A stretch of 17,559 bases of DNA from Candidatus Aenigmatarchaeota archaeon (GCA_030620695.1 JAUXEA010000002.1:1-17559); one strand, 5' to 3'. Counted from the first letter of the stretch, positions 5,988 to 13,312 are shown. A program made the numbers and translations. The notes: a model not told the origin generated them from the letters alone.

Positions 5988-6896
5988 ATGAGAATAATTA
6001 AGAAAGAAAAGGATTATATAACAATAATTCCAGAGAGCCTAAACGATTTATACTTTCTTTACAATCAACTGGATAATCTGGTGATTGAGCAGAAAACTTT
6101 GAGAACAAGGATTATTAGAAAAGGTGGTGAAATCTTAAAAGGAAAAAAAGTTCCGCAGATAGTTGCAATAGAAGTTGAAAAGAAGAAATGGGAAGGAGAT
6201 AAGGTAAGAGCAACAGGAAAAATTATATCTGAAACTGACAAAAATAAATATCACTCTCTTGATTTGAAAACAGACAACAAGATAAAAATAGCCGGAGAAT
6301 TAAAAAACCTGCCAAAAGAGGAAAAGCAGGAAATATCTGTTTGTGTTGTTGATAAAGGAGGTGCAGATTTCAGAACTTATGAATCCGGGAAACTTATAGA
6401 AATAAAAAAAGTTTTGGCAAAAGGAAGAGAAAAAGAATTTTATAAAGAAATTTCAAATATTTTAGGGAAAGAAAACAAAGAGGTTCTAATGGCTGGACCT
6501 GGAAATACAAAAGACAAAGTTGCAAAGTTGTTGAATAAAGAAATTATATTGGACAATCTCTCCTGCGGTGGTGAGAAAGGTTTTAAAGAGCTATTAAAAA
6601 GAGGAAGTATTAAAAAAATTATTGAAAAATTGAGGGACAGGCAGGAAGAGGAAACAGTTAAGAAATTCCTTGTTGAGCTAAATAAAAATCCTAAGAAAGT
6701 CTGCTATGGCTCTGCAGTTGAAACACAGGTTGAGCGAATAAAGGAAATTTTGGTTTTAAGCAGTCTGGTGCCAAAATATGAAAAAATTTTATGTGAAGCA
6801 GATAAAAACGGGGTAAAAATAAATATTGTAAATGAGGGAAAAGAATATTGCGAAGAAATCAGGAAGTTTGAGATTATCGGGATTTTGTGGTGGTAA
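5988..6896 (+). CDS. pelA: Pelota (mRNA surveillance, ribosome rescue factor)
   Basis: Archaeal Pelota binds the empty A site of stalled ribosomes and, with ABCE1, splits them. Domain A (about 1-105) shows IIPESLNDLYFLYNQL, the Pelota 'PES-DDL--LYN' signature, then VEKKKWEGDKVRATGKI and KYHSLDL. The central domain shows the eRF1-like strand VCVVDKGGADF and the loop MAGPGNTKDKV (168-178), corresponding to the family's GPGF-K motif, and GGEKGFKELLKRG. The C-terminal domain ends in IIGILWW, at the position of the usual GGIAAILRY. There is no GGQ motif, as expected for Pelota. At 302 aa it is some 40-50 residues shorter than typical archaeal homologues, mostly in domain A and the early central domain. 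It starts 9 nt after the tRNA. Confidence 0.9.
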   Translation: MRIIKKEKDYITIIPESLNDLYFLYNQLDNLVIEQKTLRTRIIRKGGEILKGKKVPQIVAIEVEKKKWEGDKVRATGKIISETDKNKYHSLDLKTDNKIKIAGELKNLPKEEKQEISVCVVDKGGADFRTYESGKLIEIKKVLAKGREKEFYKEISNILGKENKEVLMAGPGNTKDKVAKLLNKEIILDNLSCGGEKGFKELLKRGSIKKIIEKLRDRQEEETVKKFLVELNKNPKKVCYGSAVETQVERIKEILVLSSLVPKYEKILCEADKNGVKINIVNEGKEYCEEIRKFEIIGILWW

Positions 6897-6906
6897 ATCA
6901 CTTCTT

Positions 6907-7578
6907 TTATTTTATATTGTAACGTTCAAATGCCTCCCGGAAAGTTACTTCAATCTTTGGATCGCGATAACTTACTTCATCAAAGTTTATTTCATATTGT
7001 GGATACTTTTCCCTGAAATCCTCAAATTTTTCTTCAGCAACAGGTCTCAGTTTTCTTGTTAAAAAATCGAGTTCTTTATGTTCATACACACTTGGCATGG
7101 ATATAATCCAATGCCGTATTTCCTTTCTCAGTTCCCTTTTTTCATATTTGCTCAGGGATCTTCTTGTTTTATATTTTTTATGTGCAGGTCCTGTTTTTCC
7201 AAGTCCACGATACAGAAAAGACCTTTCGAGTCTAAACAATGATTCTCTAAAGGTATTATTTATATATCTTCTATAAGCTTCATCTACAGAGCCTTCACAC
7301 TCCTTAATATAATCCGGGTCTGCTCCAAACTCTGTTTCTTTAGCCCTGATAAATTCTTTTACTTCTTCTATAGCTCTTCCTTTATCTTTTCTCATTAACC
7401 TTCTAAATTCCCTGGCTTTTCGGTCTGTGGATTCTGAAGTAAGATAAATATAAGAATGCTCCATCACTTTGAGGTCATCTCCAAATATATCCAATAATTC
7501 TTTACGTCCTTGTTCCGTCTCTTCTTTGATTTTATTTATCAACTCAGGTGTTATCTCAACAAGTTGTTTTTCTCCCAT
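6907..7578 (-). CDS. Hypothetical helical charged protein, 223 aa
   Basis: I do not recognise this family. The product is soluble, has no cysteine pattern or membrane segment, and is dominated by charged helices (for example DRKAREFRRLMRKDKGRAIE and LSKYEKRELRKEIRHW). It is very rich in Arg, Lys and Glu, with a basic middle section (RGLGKTGPAHKKYKTRRSLS, about residues 125-144 of this start) that could contact nucleic acid. I chose the ATG at 7578 (MGEKQLVEITPEL). A longer form from 7614 would overlap the promoter of the divergent gene. A TTTAAA box at 7613-7620 lies about 38 nt upstream. It converges with pelota, with 10 bp between stops. Confidence 0.65.
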   Translation of the reverse strand: MGEKQLVEITPELINKIKEETEQGRKELLDIFGDDLKVMEHSYIYLTSESTDRKAREFRRLMRKDKGRAIEEVKEFIRAKETEFGADPDYIKECEGSVDEAYRRYINNTFRESLFRLERSFLYRGLGKTGPAHKKYKTRRSLSKYEKRELRKEIRHWIISMPSVYEHKELDFLTRKLRPVAEEKFEDFREKYPQYEINFDEVSYRDPKIEVTFREAFERYNIK

Positions 7579-7595
7579 AATCAGATATTTATTTG

Positions 7596-7620
7596 TATTT
7601 AAATAATTCTTCACTTTTAA
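7596..7620. promoter_or_regulatory. Divergent promoter region with opposing TATA-like boxes
   Basis: On the plus strand, TATTTAAA (7596-7603) lies about 35 nt before the GTG at 7635. On the minus strand, TTTAAAAG (7613-7620) lies about 38 nt before the ATG at 7578. The paired layout supports the shorter start for both divergent genes. Confidence 0.4.
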
Positions 7621-7634
7621 AAAGATATTTTATT

Positions 7635-8525
7635 GTGGTATCGTACAGCTCATCATGGAAACAAAAATTAGAAGAGAAAATAATAGAAACAGCATACAAG
7701 TCTGGATGTATTGAAACTATTTTTAACACCTCTAATCCCGAAAAAAGAAAGAATGGGTGGATCTTTAAAGGTGGAACTAATTCTATTTATATTATCAACT
7801 TGAGGAATGCTGGAAATTCTCCGGAACTTACTCATTATTTGGGTTATACAATGGGAAAAGTAATAGAAGAAGAAATAAAACCTGAGTATGATAAAAGTAT
7901 TTTAATAGGAGTTGAGATGGCAGGTATCCCTTTAGTATCTGCAATATCAGAAATAGCCTACACAAGAAGTAAAGGTAAAACCAATCTTAAATGGGGTTAC
8001 ACAAGACCGTTGCCAGGAGAAAAAGTAAGAACTCCGCCTGAAGTTGTAGAAAGACTTAAAGAATTAAAACAAAAAGAAACGAGTTTAGGTGAATGGGGCT
8101 CACACAATCTTGTAGAGGGTACATTATTTGATGGTTGCAATGTGATAATAGTAGATGATACTGCCACAGACTTTGGTAGTAAGTTAATTGCAAGAGAAGT
8201 TATTAACTATGAGGCTGAGAAACGTGATGTGGATATAACTTGTAAGCATGTTCTAATTGGAATAAACCGGGAGGAAGGTGCTGCTAAGATAGCAAAAAAA
8301 GAAAATATGGATTTATACTCGGCAGTTTCCATGAAATCTGAAAATAGTTTACACGTGCTAAAAGATTTAATGCCTAAAGATCAATATTATTATCTTGATG
8401 AATTTATTAAAAACCCTTCTTTATTTCAAGATGTAGGTAGAGACCTTAAAAAAGATGGAGACAAAGGAAAAAGTTCTCAATTAATGGAAGAAGCACTAAA
8501 ACTGGCTGCATCTTTGCAATTGTAA
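7635..8525 (+). CDS. Orotate phosphoribosyltransferase-like protein
   Basis: This is a type I phosphoribosyltransferase fold resembling PyrE, which joins orotate and PRPP to make OMP in pyrimidine synthesis. Support, numbered from this start: ILIGVEMAGIPLVSAISE (about 89-106) matches the OPRT 'G----G-PLA' region. VIIVDDTATDFGS (170-182) is the PRPP-binding loop, where the usual T-G-G is altered to T-D-F. VLIGINREEGAAKIAKKENM resembles the OPRT 'VDR-EG-----L' strand. At 296 aa it is much longer than standard PyrE (about 170-220 aa), with extra sequence at both ends and in the middle (PLPGEKVRTPPEVVERLKEL). Substrate specificity is therefore uncertain. The start is unclear: GTG 7635 fits the TATA box, while TTG 7593 would add 14 residues and run into the promoter. 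Confidence 0.65.
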   Translation: MVSYSSSWKQKLEEKIIETAYKSGCIETIFNTSNPEKRKNGWIFKGGTNSIYIINLRNAGNSPELTHYLGYTMGKVIEEEIKPEYDKSILIGVEMAGIPLVSAISEIAYTRSKGKTNLKWGYTRPLPGEKVRTPPEVVERLKELKQKETSLGEWGSHNLVEGTLFDGCNVIIVDDTATDFGSKLIAREVINYEAEKRDVDITCKHVLIGINREEGAAKIAKKENMDLYSAVSMKSENSLHVLKDLMPKDQYYYLDEFIKNPSLFQDVGRDLKKDGDKGKSSQLMEEALKLAASLQL

Positions 8526-8535
8526 GTCTGTAATA

Positions 8536-9174
8536 TTAAGAAATAGTTTTTAGAGCTAAATTATAAATAGAAGCAGAAACTTTATTTTTATATTTTTCAA
8601 CAACAGAATCAGCGAAGTTTTTGCCATCAAAATCAATCAAATCAGCATATAATTTTTCTGAGAGTCTTTTAAATTCTTCACAATCTGTTTTACAGGGAAT
8701 ACAATCCAAAAGAAGTAGATATTTATATGAACCCCCATTACCATTAATTGCTTCCACCATTCTTGATTTTTTATCCACTAAAAATTTTATAAACGCTAAA
8801 GGATAATCCTCTCCATGTTCTTCTTCAAGTTTAATACATGTTTCTTTAAATTGTTGTGAACAACACTCTGGGTGTCCATAGAAAATTCCTGCTGTCTTAA
8901 CATCTCCAAAATCCGGGTGGGATTCTTTCAGTTTCTTGTTCCATCCCTTTTTTTGAAAAATATAACCCGCACCTCCATTATCTTGACCATCATAACCCAG
9001 ATATTCTATATTATATTTTTCCAGAAAGTTAAGATTCTGGTTTACAATTCGTAGGTCAGTATCTGTAATATACCTGTCTTCCAGAGACATTGCAGGTCTG
9101 GTTTCATAAACGAGCCATACAAACCTCTCGATACAACCTAAACCTGATAATTCTTTTAGAACTTTTTCACCCAT
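8536..9174 (-). CDS. DUF483-like cysteine-motif protein, 212 aa
   Basis: Function unknown. The motif AGIFYGHPECCSQQFKETC (residues about 95-113) resembles the 'GYPECCV--F' signature of the archaeal DUF483 family. A second cluster, LDCIPCKTDCEEFKRL (C158, C161, C165), follows the same kind of order as that family's 'PC---C' motif. The five or more conserved-looking cysteines could bind a metal ion. The N-terminal 90 residues are mixed alpha/beta with no recognisable domain. No signal peptide or membrane segment is present. The ATG at 9174 has an ATTTATTAAT box (9196-9205) about 26 nt upstream on the minus strand, fitting a leaderless message. It converges with the OPRT-like gene, 10 bp apart. 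The 211 bp upstream, to 9385, hold no gene that I can support. Confidence 0.7.
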   Translation of the reverse strand: MGEKVLKELSGLGCIERFVWLVYETRPAMSLEDRYITDTDLRIVNQNLNFLEKYNIEYLGYDGQDNGGAGYIFQKKGWNKKLKESHPDFGDVKTAGIFYGHPECCSQQFKETCIKLEEEHGEDYPLAFIKFLVDKKSRMVEAINGNGGSYKYLLLLDCIPCKTDCEEFKRLSEKLYADLIDFDGKNFADSVVEKYKNKVSASIYNLALKTIS

Positions 9175-9385
9175 ATTATTATATTATAATGATTAATAAA
9201 TCGTAGTTCCTAATAGAGAATTAATGTTGAACTTAGCATTATCAAAATATTATATTTAATGCAGGTTAAAAAAACCCAACCAAAAAAATCAAAACAAAAT
9301 ATTTGAGTCAAAGAAACGATATTATCATTTTTTAAAATTAACAAAAATTATGCTCTTCTGCAATAATTCTCTTCCTCACACATCT

Positions 9386-9811
9386 CTAGTTATGCTTTCT
9401 TTTAGAAGTTCTTACCAAAAGATTTTTTCCCAATCTTATCTTTTGTCCTAAATATTTCTCCAATAACTCTTCTACATTAGTAGCTCTTTTACACAAGTCC
9501 TCCATGACTGAATAATTGTCCCTTCCATTAGGATAAAGTCTAACTCTTATGCTTCCTGAATGCACCACAACTACATGTGCTGTAGAAGTATAGGTATCCT
9601 TATCTTCTTCTCTTGTATGTTGTTCGTATTTTTCATATATATCTTGTGGAACAAGAAGAAATTTACATTCATGTATAGGTTCCGTTTCTCTTATATTATC
9701 TCCCCACCTATAACATTCACACTTGCAAAGAATACCGCTTTTAACTTGTGTTCTTTCATATTCCTTATGTAAAGTTTCCATAGCCTCTTCTCTTGTATCA
9801 AAAGTTCTCAT
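9386..9811 (-). CDS. Hypothetical protein with CxCxC cluster, 141 aa
   Basis: Not recognised. It is a small soluble alpha/beta protein. It begins with a helix (TREEAMETLHKEYERTQVKS), then a cysteine cluster CKCEC (C29, C31, C33) with a later Cys at 49 in PIHECKFLLVP, which might hold zinc or an Fe-S cluster. The middle has alternating strand-like segments (AHVVVVHSGSIRVRLYPNG), and the C-terminus is basic (RLGKNLLVRTSKRKHN). Base composition matches its neighbours. The ATG at 9811 is preceded on the minus strand by AT-rich sequence with a TTTAATTAAT stretch (9825-9837). It stands alone, between 211 bp and 179 bp of non-coding sequence. Confidence 0.65.
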   Translation of the reverse strand: MRTFDTREEAMETLHKEYERTQVKSGILCKCECYRWGDNIRETEPIHECKFLLVPQDIYEKYEQHTREEDKDTYTSTAHVVVVHSGSIRVRLYPNGRDNYSVMEDLCKRATNVEELLEKYLGQKIRLGKNLLVRTSKRKHN

Positions 9812-9990
9812 AAAATAATAATTACATTAATTAAATTAACAAATCAGGGAATTTGGGTTAATGTGTATTTTTTAAAGCTAAGTCAATTATGATTAATCAA
9901 GAGAAATATTTATAGAACCTTTAAATTGAATGAATCTATTTAAAAATTGAATGAAAATTCAGTGATAAAGAAATTGAATATTAACCATTT

Positions 9991-11085
9991 ATGAAACTAA
10001 AAACAATCAAAGAAGGAAATATAAAAATCAGGGTTCCTGTTGAAGAAGAACTCACAAAAAAGATGAGTGTGTTTTATAATCCTGAAATGAAATTCGACAG
10101 GGATTTGTCAGAAATTATTGTCAAAATTTTAAAGCCGAAAAAAATTTGTGATTGCCTTGGTGCTTCAGGGGTAAGGGGACTGAGATATGCAAATGTTTTG
10201 AAGGAATTAGTTAATAAGGATACTCTTTCCAATTACCTGGAAGTTGTTTTAAATGACACAAATCCGAATGCGGTTAAGTTAATGAAAAAAAATATATCCC
10301 TTAACAAACTAAAAGCAAGGACTGAAAACATGAATGCAAACAAACTCCTGCTTGAGGAGATGTTTGATTTTATTGACATTGACCCTTTTGGCTCTCCGAT
10401 TTATTTTCTTGATTGCGCAGCAAAGTCAATAAGGAACAAGGGGGTTGTTGCTTTAACAGCAACTGACACAGCCCCTCTCTGCGGAACTTCTCCTCTAACC
10501 TGTCTGAGAAGATATGAAATAAAAAGTCTGCGAACAGATTTTTCAAAAGAACTTGGATTGAGAATTTTGATTTCCGGTACAATCAGAAATTTCGCAAAAT
10601 ATGATTTAGCATTCAATCCAATTTTCTCTTATTACAGAAAACATTATTTCAGGATTTTCGGAAAAATTGAGAGAGGTTGCAAGAAAACAGATTTATTGAT
10701 GAAACAATTTAATTATCTTTCTTATTGCCAAAAATGTGGTTTTAGGAAGGAAGGAATTTTAGAGAAATGTGAATTTTGTGGGAACAAAACAAATTTAATC
10801 GGTAAAGTGTATCTCGGGAATTTTGGTGATAAAAATTTTTGTGATGAAATTAAAAAAATTGCAGAGAAAGAATTTGATTATTTATCAAAATTGGTGGGCA
10901 CTGTAAAAGAAGAGCAAAATTTTCCTCCTTATTTTGATATTCACAAACTCTGTAAATTAAATAAAAAACAACCAAAGAAAATGGAAATTTTATTAGAAAA
11001 ATTAGAAGGAAAAAGAACTCATTTTTCAAACACAGGAATAAAAACAAATAAAAGTTTTGAAGAGGTTTTGAAGGCTTTGGATTAA
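9991..11085 (+). CDS. trm1: tRNA (guanine26-N2)-dimethyltransferase Trm1
   Basis: Trm1 methylates G26, at the junction of the D arm and anticodon stem, using S-adenosylmethionine. The N-terminus has the family signature KIRVPVEEE and FYNPEMKFDRDLS. The SAM site shows CDCLGASGVRGLRYA (about 53-67), LNDTNPNAVKLMKKN (acidic ribose-binding Asp) and catalytic-loop motif DIDPFGSP (129-136). LTATDTAPLCGT and PIFSYYRKHYFRIFGKIERG are also typical. A C-terminal zinc finger has C246, C249, C260 and C263. The length of 364 aa is normal. The tRNA-Arg of this window carries G26 and is a plausible substrate. Possible TATA elements at 9907-9916 and 9935-9946 are rather far from the ATG. Confidence 0.95.
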   Translation: MKLKTIKEGNIKIRVPVEEELTKKMSVFYNPEMKFDRDLSEIIVKILKPKKICDCLGASGVRGLRYANVLKELVNKDTLSNYLEVVLNDTNPNAVKLMKKNISLNKLKARTENMNANKLLLEEMFDFIDIDPFGSPIYFLDCAAKSIRNKGVVALTATDTAPLCGTSPLTCLRRYEIKSLRTDFSKELGLRILISGTIRNFAKYDLAFNPIFSYYRKHYFRIFGKIERGCKKTDLLMKQFNYLSYCQKCGFRKEGILEKCEFCGNKTNLIGKVYLGNFGDKNFCDEIKKIAEKEFDYLSKLVGTVKEEQNFPPYFDIHKLCKLNKKQPKKMEILLEKLEGKRTHFSNTGIKTNKSFEEVLKALD

Positions 11086-11135
11086 GATTTTGTGGTATCA
11101 GAAATTAGAATTTTACTTTTAGTTTAAATAAAATT

Positions 11136-11879
11136 ATGAGAATCACTTTAGTTTATGACAATGAAGTTTACAAAGAAGGTCTTGAGGCTGACTGGGGTTT
11201 TTCCTGCCTTGTAGAAACAGGGAATAAAAAAATTCTTTTTGATACTGGAACAAGCGGAAGAATACTTCTCAGCAACATGGAAAAACTTGGTATTAATCCC
11301 AACAAAATTGATGAAGTTTTTATCTCTCACTCTCATTTTGACCACACAGGGGGGCTTTCAGCTTTTCTGGACAAGAACAACAATGTCAAAGTTTATGTTC
11401 CTGCTTCATTTAGGGGAGTTCACAATGCCAAAGAAGTGATTCATGTAAAAGAGCCAATTAAAATTCATGAAAACACTCGTCGTTCCAACCGACCCTTTTA
11501 TCAGTTAAATTTATTAAAAAGCGTCGACGGAAAAAGGAAATTGGTTAACGACGGTGCATCGTTGCGAAGCAACGAATGTATTTTTTCAACCGGGGAATTG
11601 GAAGGAATAGAACAATCTTTAGCAGTTAGAACAGAAAAAGGAATTGTTGTAATTGTTGGCTGCTCTCATCCGGGAGTTAAAAATATTCTCAAGGCAGCTT
11701 CTCAATTTGGAAAAGTTTATGCTCTTATTGGTGGCTTGCATGGATTCAGAGAATTTGATTTGCTTAAAGATTTAGAATTAATTTGCCCCTGCCATTGCAC
11801 TCAATTCAAGGAAGAAATAAAATCTTTGTATCCTGAAAAATATATTGAGGGTGGAGTTGGTAAAGTAATTGAAATATAA
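11136..11879 (+). CDS. Metallo-beta-lactamase-fold protein (MptG/dihydropterin-synthase-like) carrying an in-frame repeat insertion
   Basis: This MBL-fold hydrolase belongs to the family annotated in archaea as 7,8-dihydropterin-6-methyl-4-(beta-D-ribofuranosyl)aminobenzene-5'-phosphate synthase; the real substrate is uncertain. Metal ligands are visible: HSHFDH (H65, H67, D69, H70), H178 in GCSHPG, and H202 in GGLHGF, with a later CHC motif. ILFDTGTSG and STGELEGIEQSL are family features. The oddity is residues 114-148 (about 35 residues, TRRSNRPFYQLN to SNEC). They separate IKIHEN from IFSTGELEG, which are adjacent or nearly so in relatives I know, and are encoded exactly by hairpin repeat copy 4. 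Without it the protein would be 212 aa. The metal site is intact, so the protein may still work. Its stop is 2 bp from that of the convergent pgsA-like gene. Confidence 0.85.
   Translation: MRITLVYDNEVYKEGLEADWGFSCLVETGNKKILFDTGTSGRILLSNMEKLGINPNKIDEVFISHSHFDHTGGLSAFLDKNNNVKVYVPASFRGVHNAKEVIHVKEPIKIHENTRRSNRPFYQLNLLKSVDGKRKLVNDGASLRSNECIFSTGELEGIEQSLAVRTEKGIVVIVGCSHPGVKNILKAASQFGKVYALIGGLHGFREFDLLKDLELICPCHCTQFKEEIKSLYPEKYIEGGVGKVIEI
11474..11579 (+). repeat. Hairpin repeat element, copy 4, in frame inside a coding gene
   Basis: The element begins ACACTCG (11473-11479) and ends CGAATGT (11573-11579), an imperfect inverted repeat. Stem 1 is CAC-T-CGTCGTT with AACGACG-GTG (11474-11484/11547-11556), again with a single unpaired T. 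It is extended by AACC/GGTT (11487-11490/11543-11546) and CCTTTT/AAAAGG (11494-11499/11532-11537). After CA comes stem 2, TCGTTGC/GCAACGA (11559-11565/11569-11575, loop GAA). The inserted block of about 105 bp is a multiple of three and has no stop in the host frame, so the gene stays open. Confidence 0.8.
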
Positions 11880-11881
11880 AA

Positions 11882-12439
11882 TTAAAGAGATTTCAAAACA
11901 GCAAAAAACCGGTAAACAAGGGAAATTAAGGATAGAATTAAAATCAGCAAAATCCCGAAATCCAGAACAAACAAAAACTCCGAAACAATCAGGAAAATGA
12001 AGAGAAAAAAGAACCTGTCTGCTCTTCCAAACCCGGAATAAAGTCTTTTTTTGGTTAATGCCTGTGCCTGGGTTCCCAGGTAAGAAACCAAAAGAATTAC
12101 AATTAAAGTCAAAAATCCCAAGACCAAATTAACCCCTGGACTAAATGCAACACCAAGAAAAATAAAAGTGTCAGAGAGCCTGTCAAAAGTGTGATCAAGA
12201 AAATCACCTTTCTTTGTTGCTCCATATTTCTTTGCAATTGCACCATCTAAAATATCACAATAACAGTGGAGAATTAAGAAAACTGCGGCAAAGAGATAGA
12301 ATCCCCTGAAAATCAGGTAAGCAGCAGGAATTGATAATAAAAGCCCAATAACAGAAATATAATTCGGATTTATCTTTTTTAAAAAAGGTTTTGTTATTTT
12401 CTCCTTAAACCCAAGTTTTTTGTCTATCTTATCTAACAT
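11882..12439 (-). CDS. CDP-alcohol phosphatidyltransferase family membrane enzyme
   Basis: A membrane enzyme that swaps the CMP of a CDP-activated lipid for an alcohol, making phospholipid head groups. The catalytic signature D-x2-DG-x2-A-R-x8-G-x3-D-x3-D is present as DILDGAIAKKYGATKKGDFLDHTFD; A-R is A-K and the spacer is one residue shorter. Around it are about five to six hydrophobic helices (for example YISVIGLLLSIPAAYLIF and LVLGFLTLIVILLVSYLG), as expected for the fold. The 185-aa length is normal for a single-domain member. In archaea this family includes archaetidylinositol-phosphate and archaetidylglycerol-phosphate synthases; the alcohol acceptor cannot be told from sequence alone. 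It is divergent from the OB-fold gene (17 bp between starts) and convergent with the MBL gene. Confidence 0.85.
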   Translation of the reverse strand: MLDKIDKKLGFKEKITKPFLKKINPNYISVIGLLLSIPAAYLIFRGFYLFAAVFLILHCYCDILDGAIAKKYGATKKGDFLDHTFDRLSDTFIFLGVAFSPGVNLVLGFLTLIVILLVSYLGTQAQALTKKRLYSGFGRADRFFFLFIFLIVSEFLFVLDFGILLILILSLISLVYRFFAVLKSL

Positions 12440-12456
12440 AAAATTAAGTATAAATT

Positions 12457-12903
12457 ATGCAAGAAAGACAGGTTGCAAAGAAGATAGATATAAAAACCAT
12501 AAACACCGGGAATTTTATTCAGGTTGACAGGACATCAGAAGAAAACAAGTACCTCCCAAACTATATTGAAGTTGATGGCGTGAAAATCTCAAGAGTGAGA
12601 ATTTTGGCAACTGTTTTGGATAAATTTGTTTCAGAAGACGGAAATTATGCGGCTCTGACTCTTGACGACACAACAGATACAATCAGGTGCAAAATATTCC
12701 TGAACAGTAAGTTTGGGGATGACAGTTCAAGACAGATTTTAATTGATTTGGAAACTCTGGAAAATTTTGAAAAAGGAGAGTTAGTAGATATAATTGGGAA
12801 GGTTAAGGAATACAATGAAGAAAGATATATCCAGCCGGAGATTATTATAAAAATTGATGACCCAAATTTCGAGGTTTTGAGGAAATTGGAGTTAAGCAGG
12901 TAA
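12457..12903 (+). CDS. RPA-like OB-fold nucleic-acid-binding protein, 148 aa
   Basis: A single OB fold occupies residues about 40-135: SRVRILATVLDKFVSEDGNY, AALTLDDTTDTIRCKIF (strand-turn-strand), then LVDIIGKVKEYNEERYIQPEIIIKI. This pattern matches the archaeal RPA-associated/RPA32-like OB proteins that accompany or substitute for the single-strand DNA-binding protein RPA. The N-terminal 40 residues are polar. The final segment FEVLRKLELSR is a short helix. No zinc finger or winged helix is fused, so this may be one subunit of a multi-subunit RPA; the large subunit is not in the window. The ATG at 12457 lies 17 bp from the divergent phosphatidyltransferase start. A small zinc-ribbon gene follows after 27 bp but has its own TATA box. 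Confidence 0.8.
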   Translation: MQERQVAKKIDIKTINTGNFIQVDRTSEENKYLPNYIEVDGVKISRVRILATVLDKFVSEDGNYAALTLDDTTDTIRCKIFLNSKFGDDSSRQILIDLETLENFEKGELVDIIGKVKEYNEERYIQPEIIIKIDDPNFEVLRKLELSR

Positions 12904-12911
12904 TATATATT
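12902..12911 (+). promoter_or_regulatory. TATA box of the DUF5679 gene
   Basis: AATATATATT overlaps the stop codon of the OB-fold gene and is centred about 24 nt before the ATG at 12931. This predicts leaderless transcription of the zinc-ribbon gene independent of the gene before it. Confidence 0.5.
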
Positions 12912-12930
12912 ACTAAAAGAACTATAATAT

Positions 12931-13128
12931 ATGGTAGAAGGATATTGTGTTGTATGTAAAGAAAAAGGGGTTAAGATGAAAAATCCTGTGATTGGCAAAA
13001 CTTCAAAAGGGGGTTTTATAGCAAAAGGAATTTGCTCAAAGTGCAATAAAACAAAGATGTGTGCTATGATGTCTAAAGACAATGCAGAAAAAGCAATCAA
13101 AGACGGCGAAGCTAAAAAAGGGTATTAA
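12931..13128 (+). CDS. DUF5679 zinc-ribbon protein, 65 aa
   Basis: A tiny zinc ribbon with two CxxC knuckles: YCVVCKEKGVKMKNP at the start and GICSKCNKTKMCAMM near residue 34-47. The layout GYC-x2-C---- MKNP ---- G-C-x2-C matches the DUF5679 family, whose members are found in many archaea and some phages with no established role. The extra Cys after KTKM and a basic-acidic tail (KDNAEKAIKDGEAKKGY) are additional. It probably binds zinc through four cysteines and might contact nucleic acid, but no function is established. It sits 27 bp after the RPA-like gene. The 184 bp downstream hold only the thrC promoter. Confidence 0.8.
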   Translation: MVEGYCVVCKEKGVKMKNPVIGKTSKGGFIAKGICSKCNKTKMCAMMSKDNAEKAIKDGEAKKGY

Positions 13129-13257
13129 AAATTGCAATTGCGGAACAAACATGTTTAAATCTGGAAAATGAATTAGTTTTTTATTAGTCCTCAACAAAAA
13201 GAATCATTAGAGTTGGGATAAAAATAGAAAGATCATGAAGAAGAAAATTAGAACTTG

Positions 13258-13273
13258 CTATTTATATTTAATC
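13258..13273 (+). promoter_or_regulatory. Probable TATA box of thrC
   Basis: TATTTATATTTAAT lies about 45-55 nt before the thrC ATG, so a leader of about 20-25 nt is expected. That leader consists of two near-identical 16-nt copies (13281-13296 and 13298-13313) of an AT-rich unit, TTTTTAATAATGTTTA, with one mismatch. The first copy includes an ATG that opens a three-codon ORF (13290-13301), ending before thrC. Confidence 0.4.
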
Positions 13274-13312
13274 CCATAAATTTTTAATAATGTTTATTTT
13301 TTAATAATATTT

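Noticed and set aside
7593..7634. TTG start of the OPRT-like gene
   Set aside because: It would place the coding start at or before the TATA-like box; GTG 7635 fits better, though this is not certain.
8621..9054. Open frames on the plus strand across the DUF483-like gene
   Set aside because: Short, compositionally biased shadows antisense to a gene with recognisable Cys motifs and its own promoter.
11475..11579. Translated insert as a recognisable protein domain
   Set aside because: The 35 residues show no domain features; the DNA is explained by hairpin repeat pairing instead.
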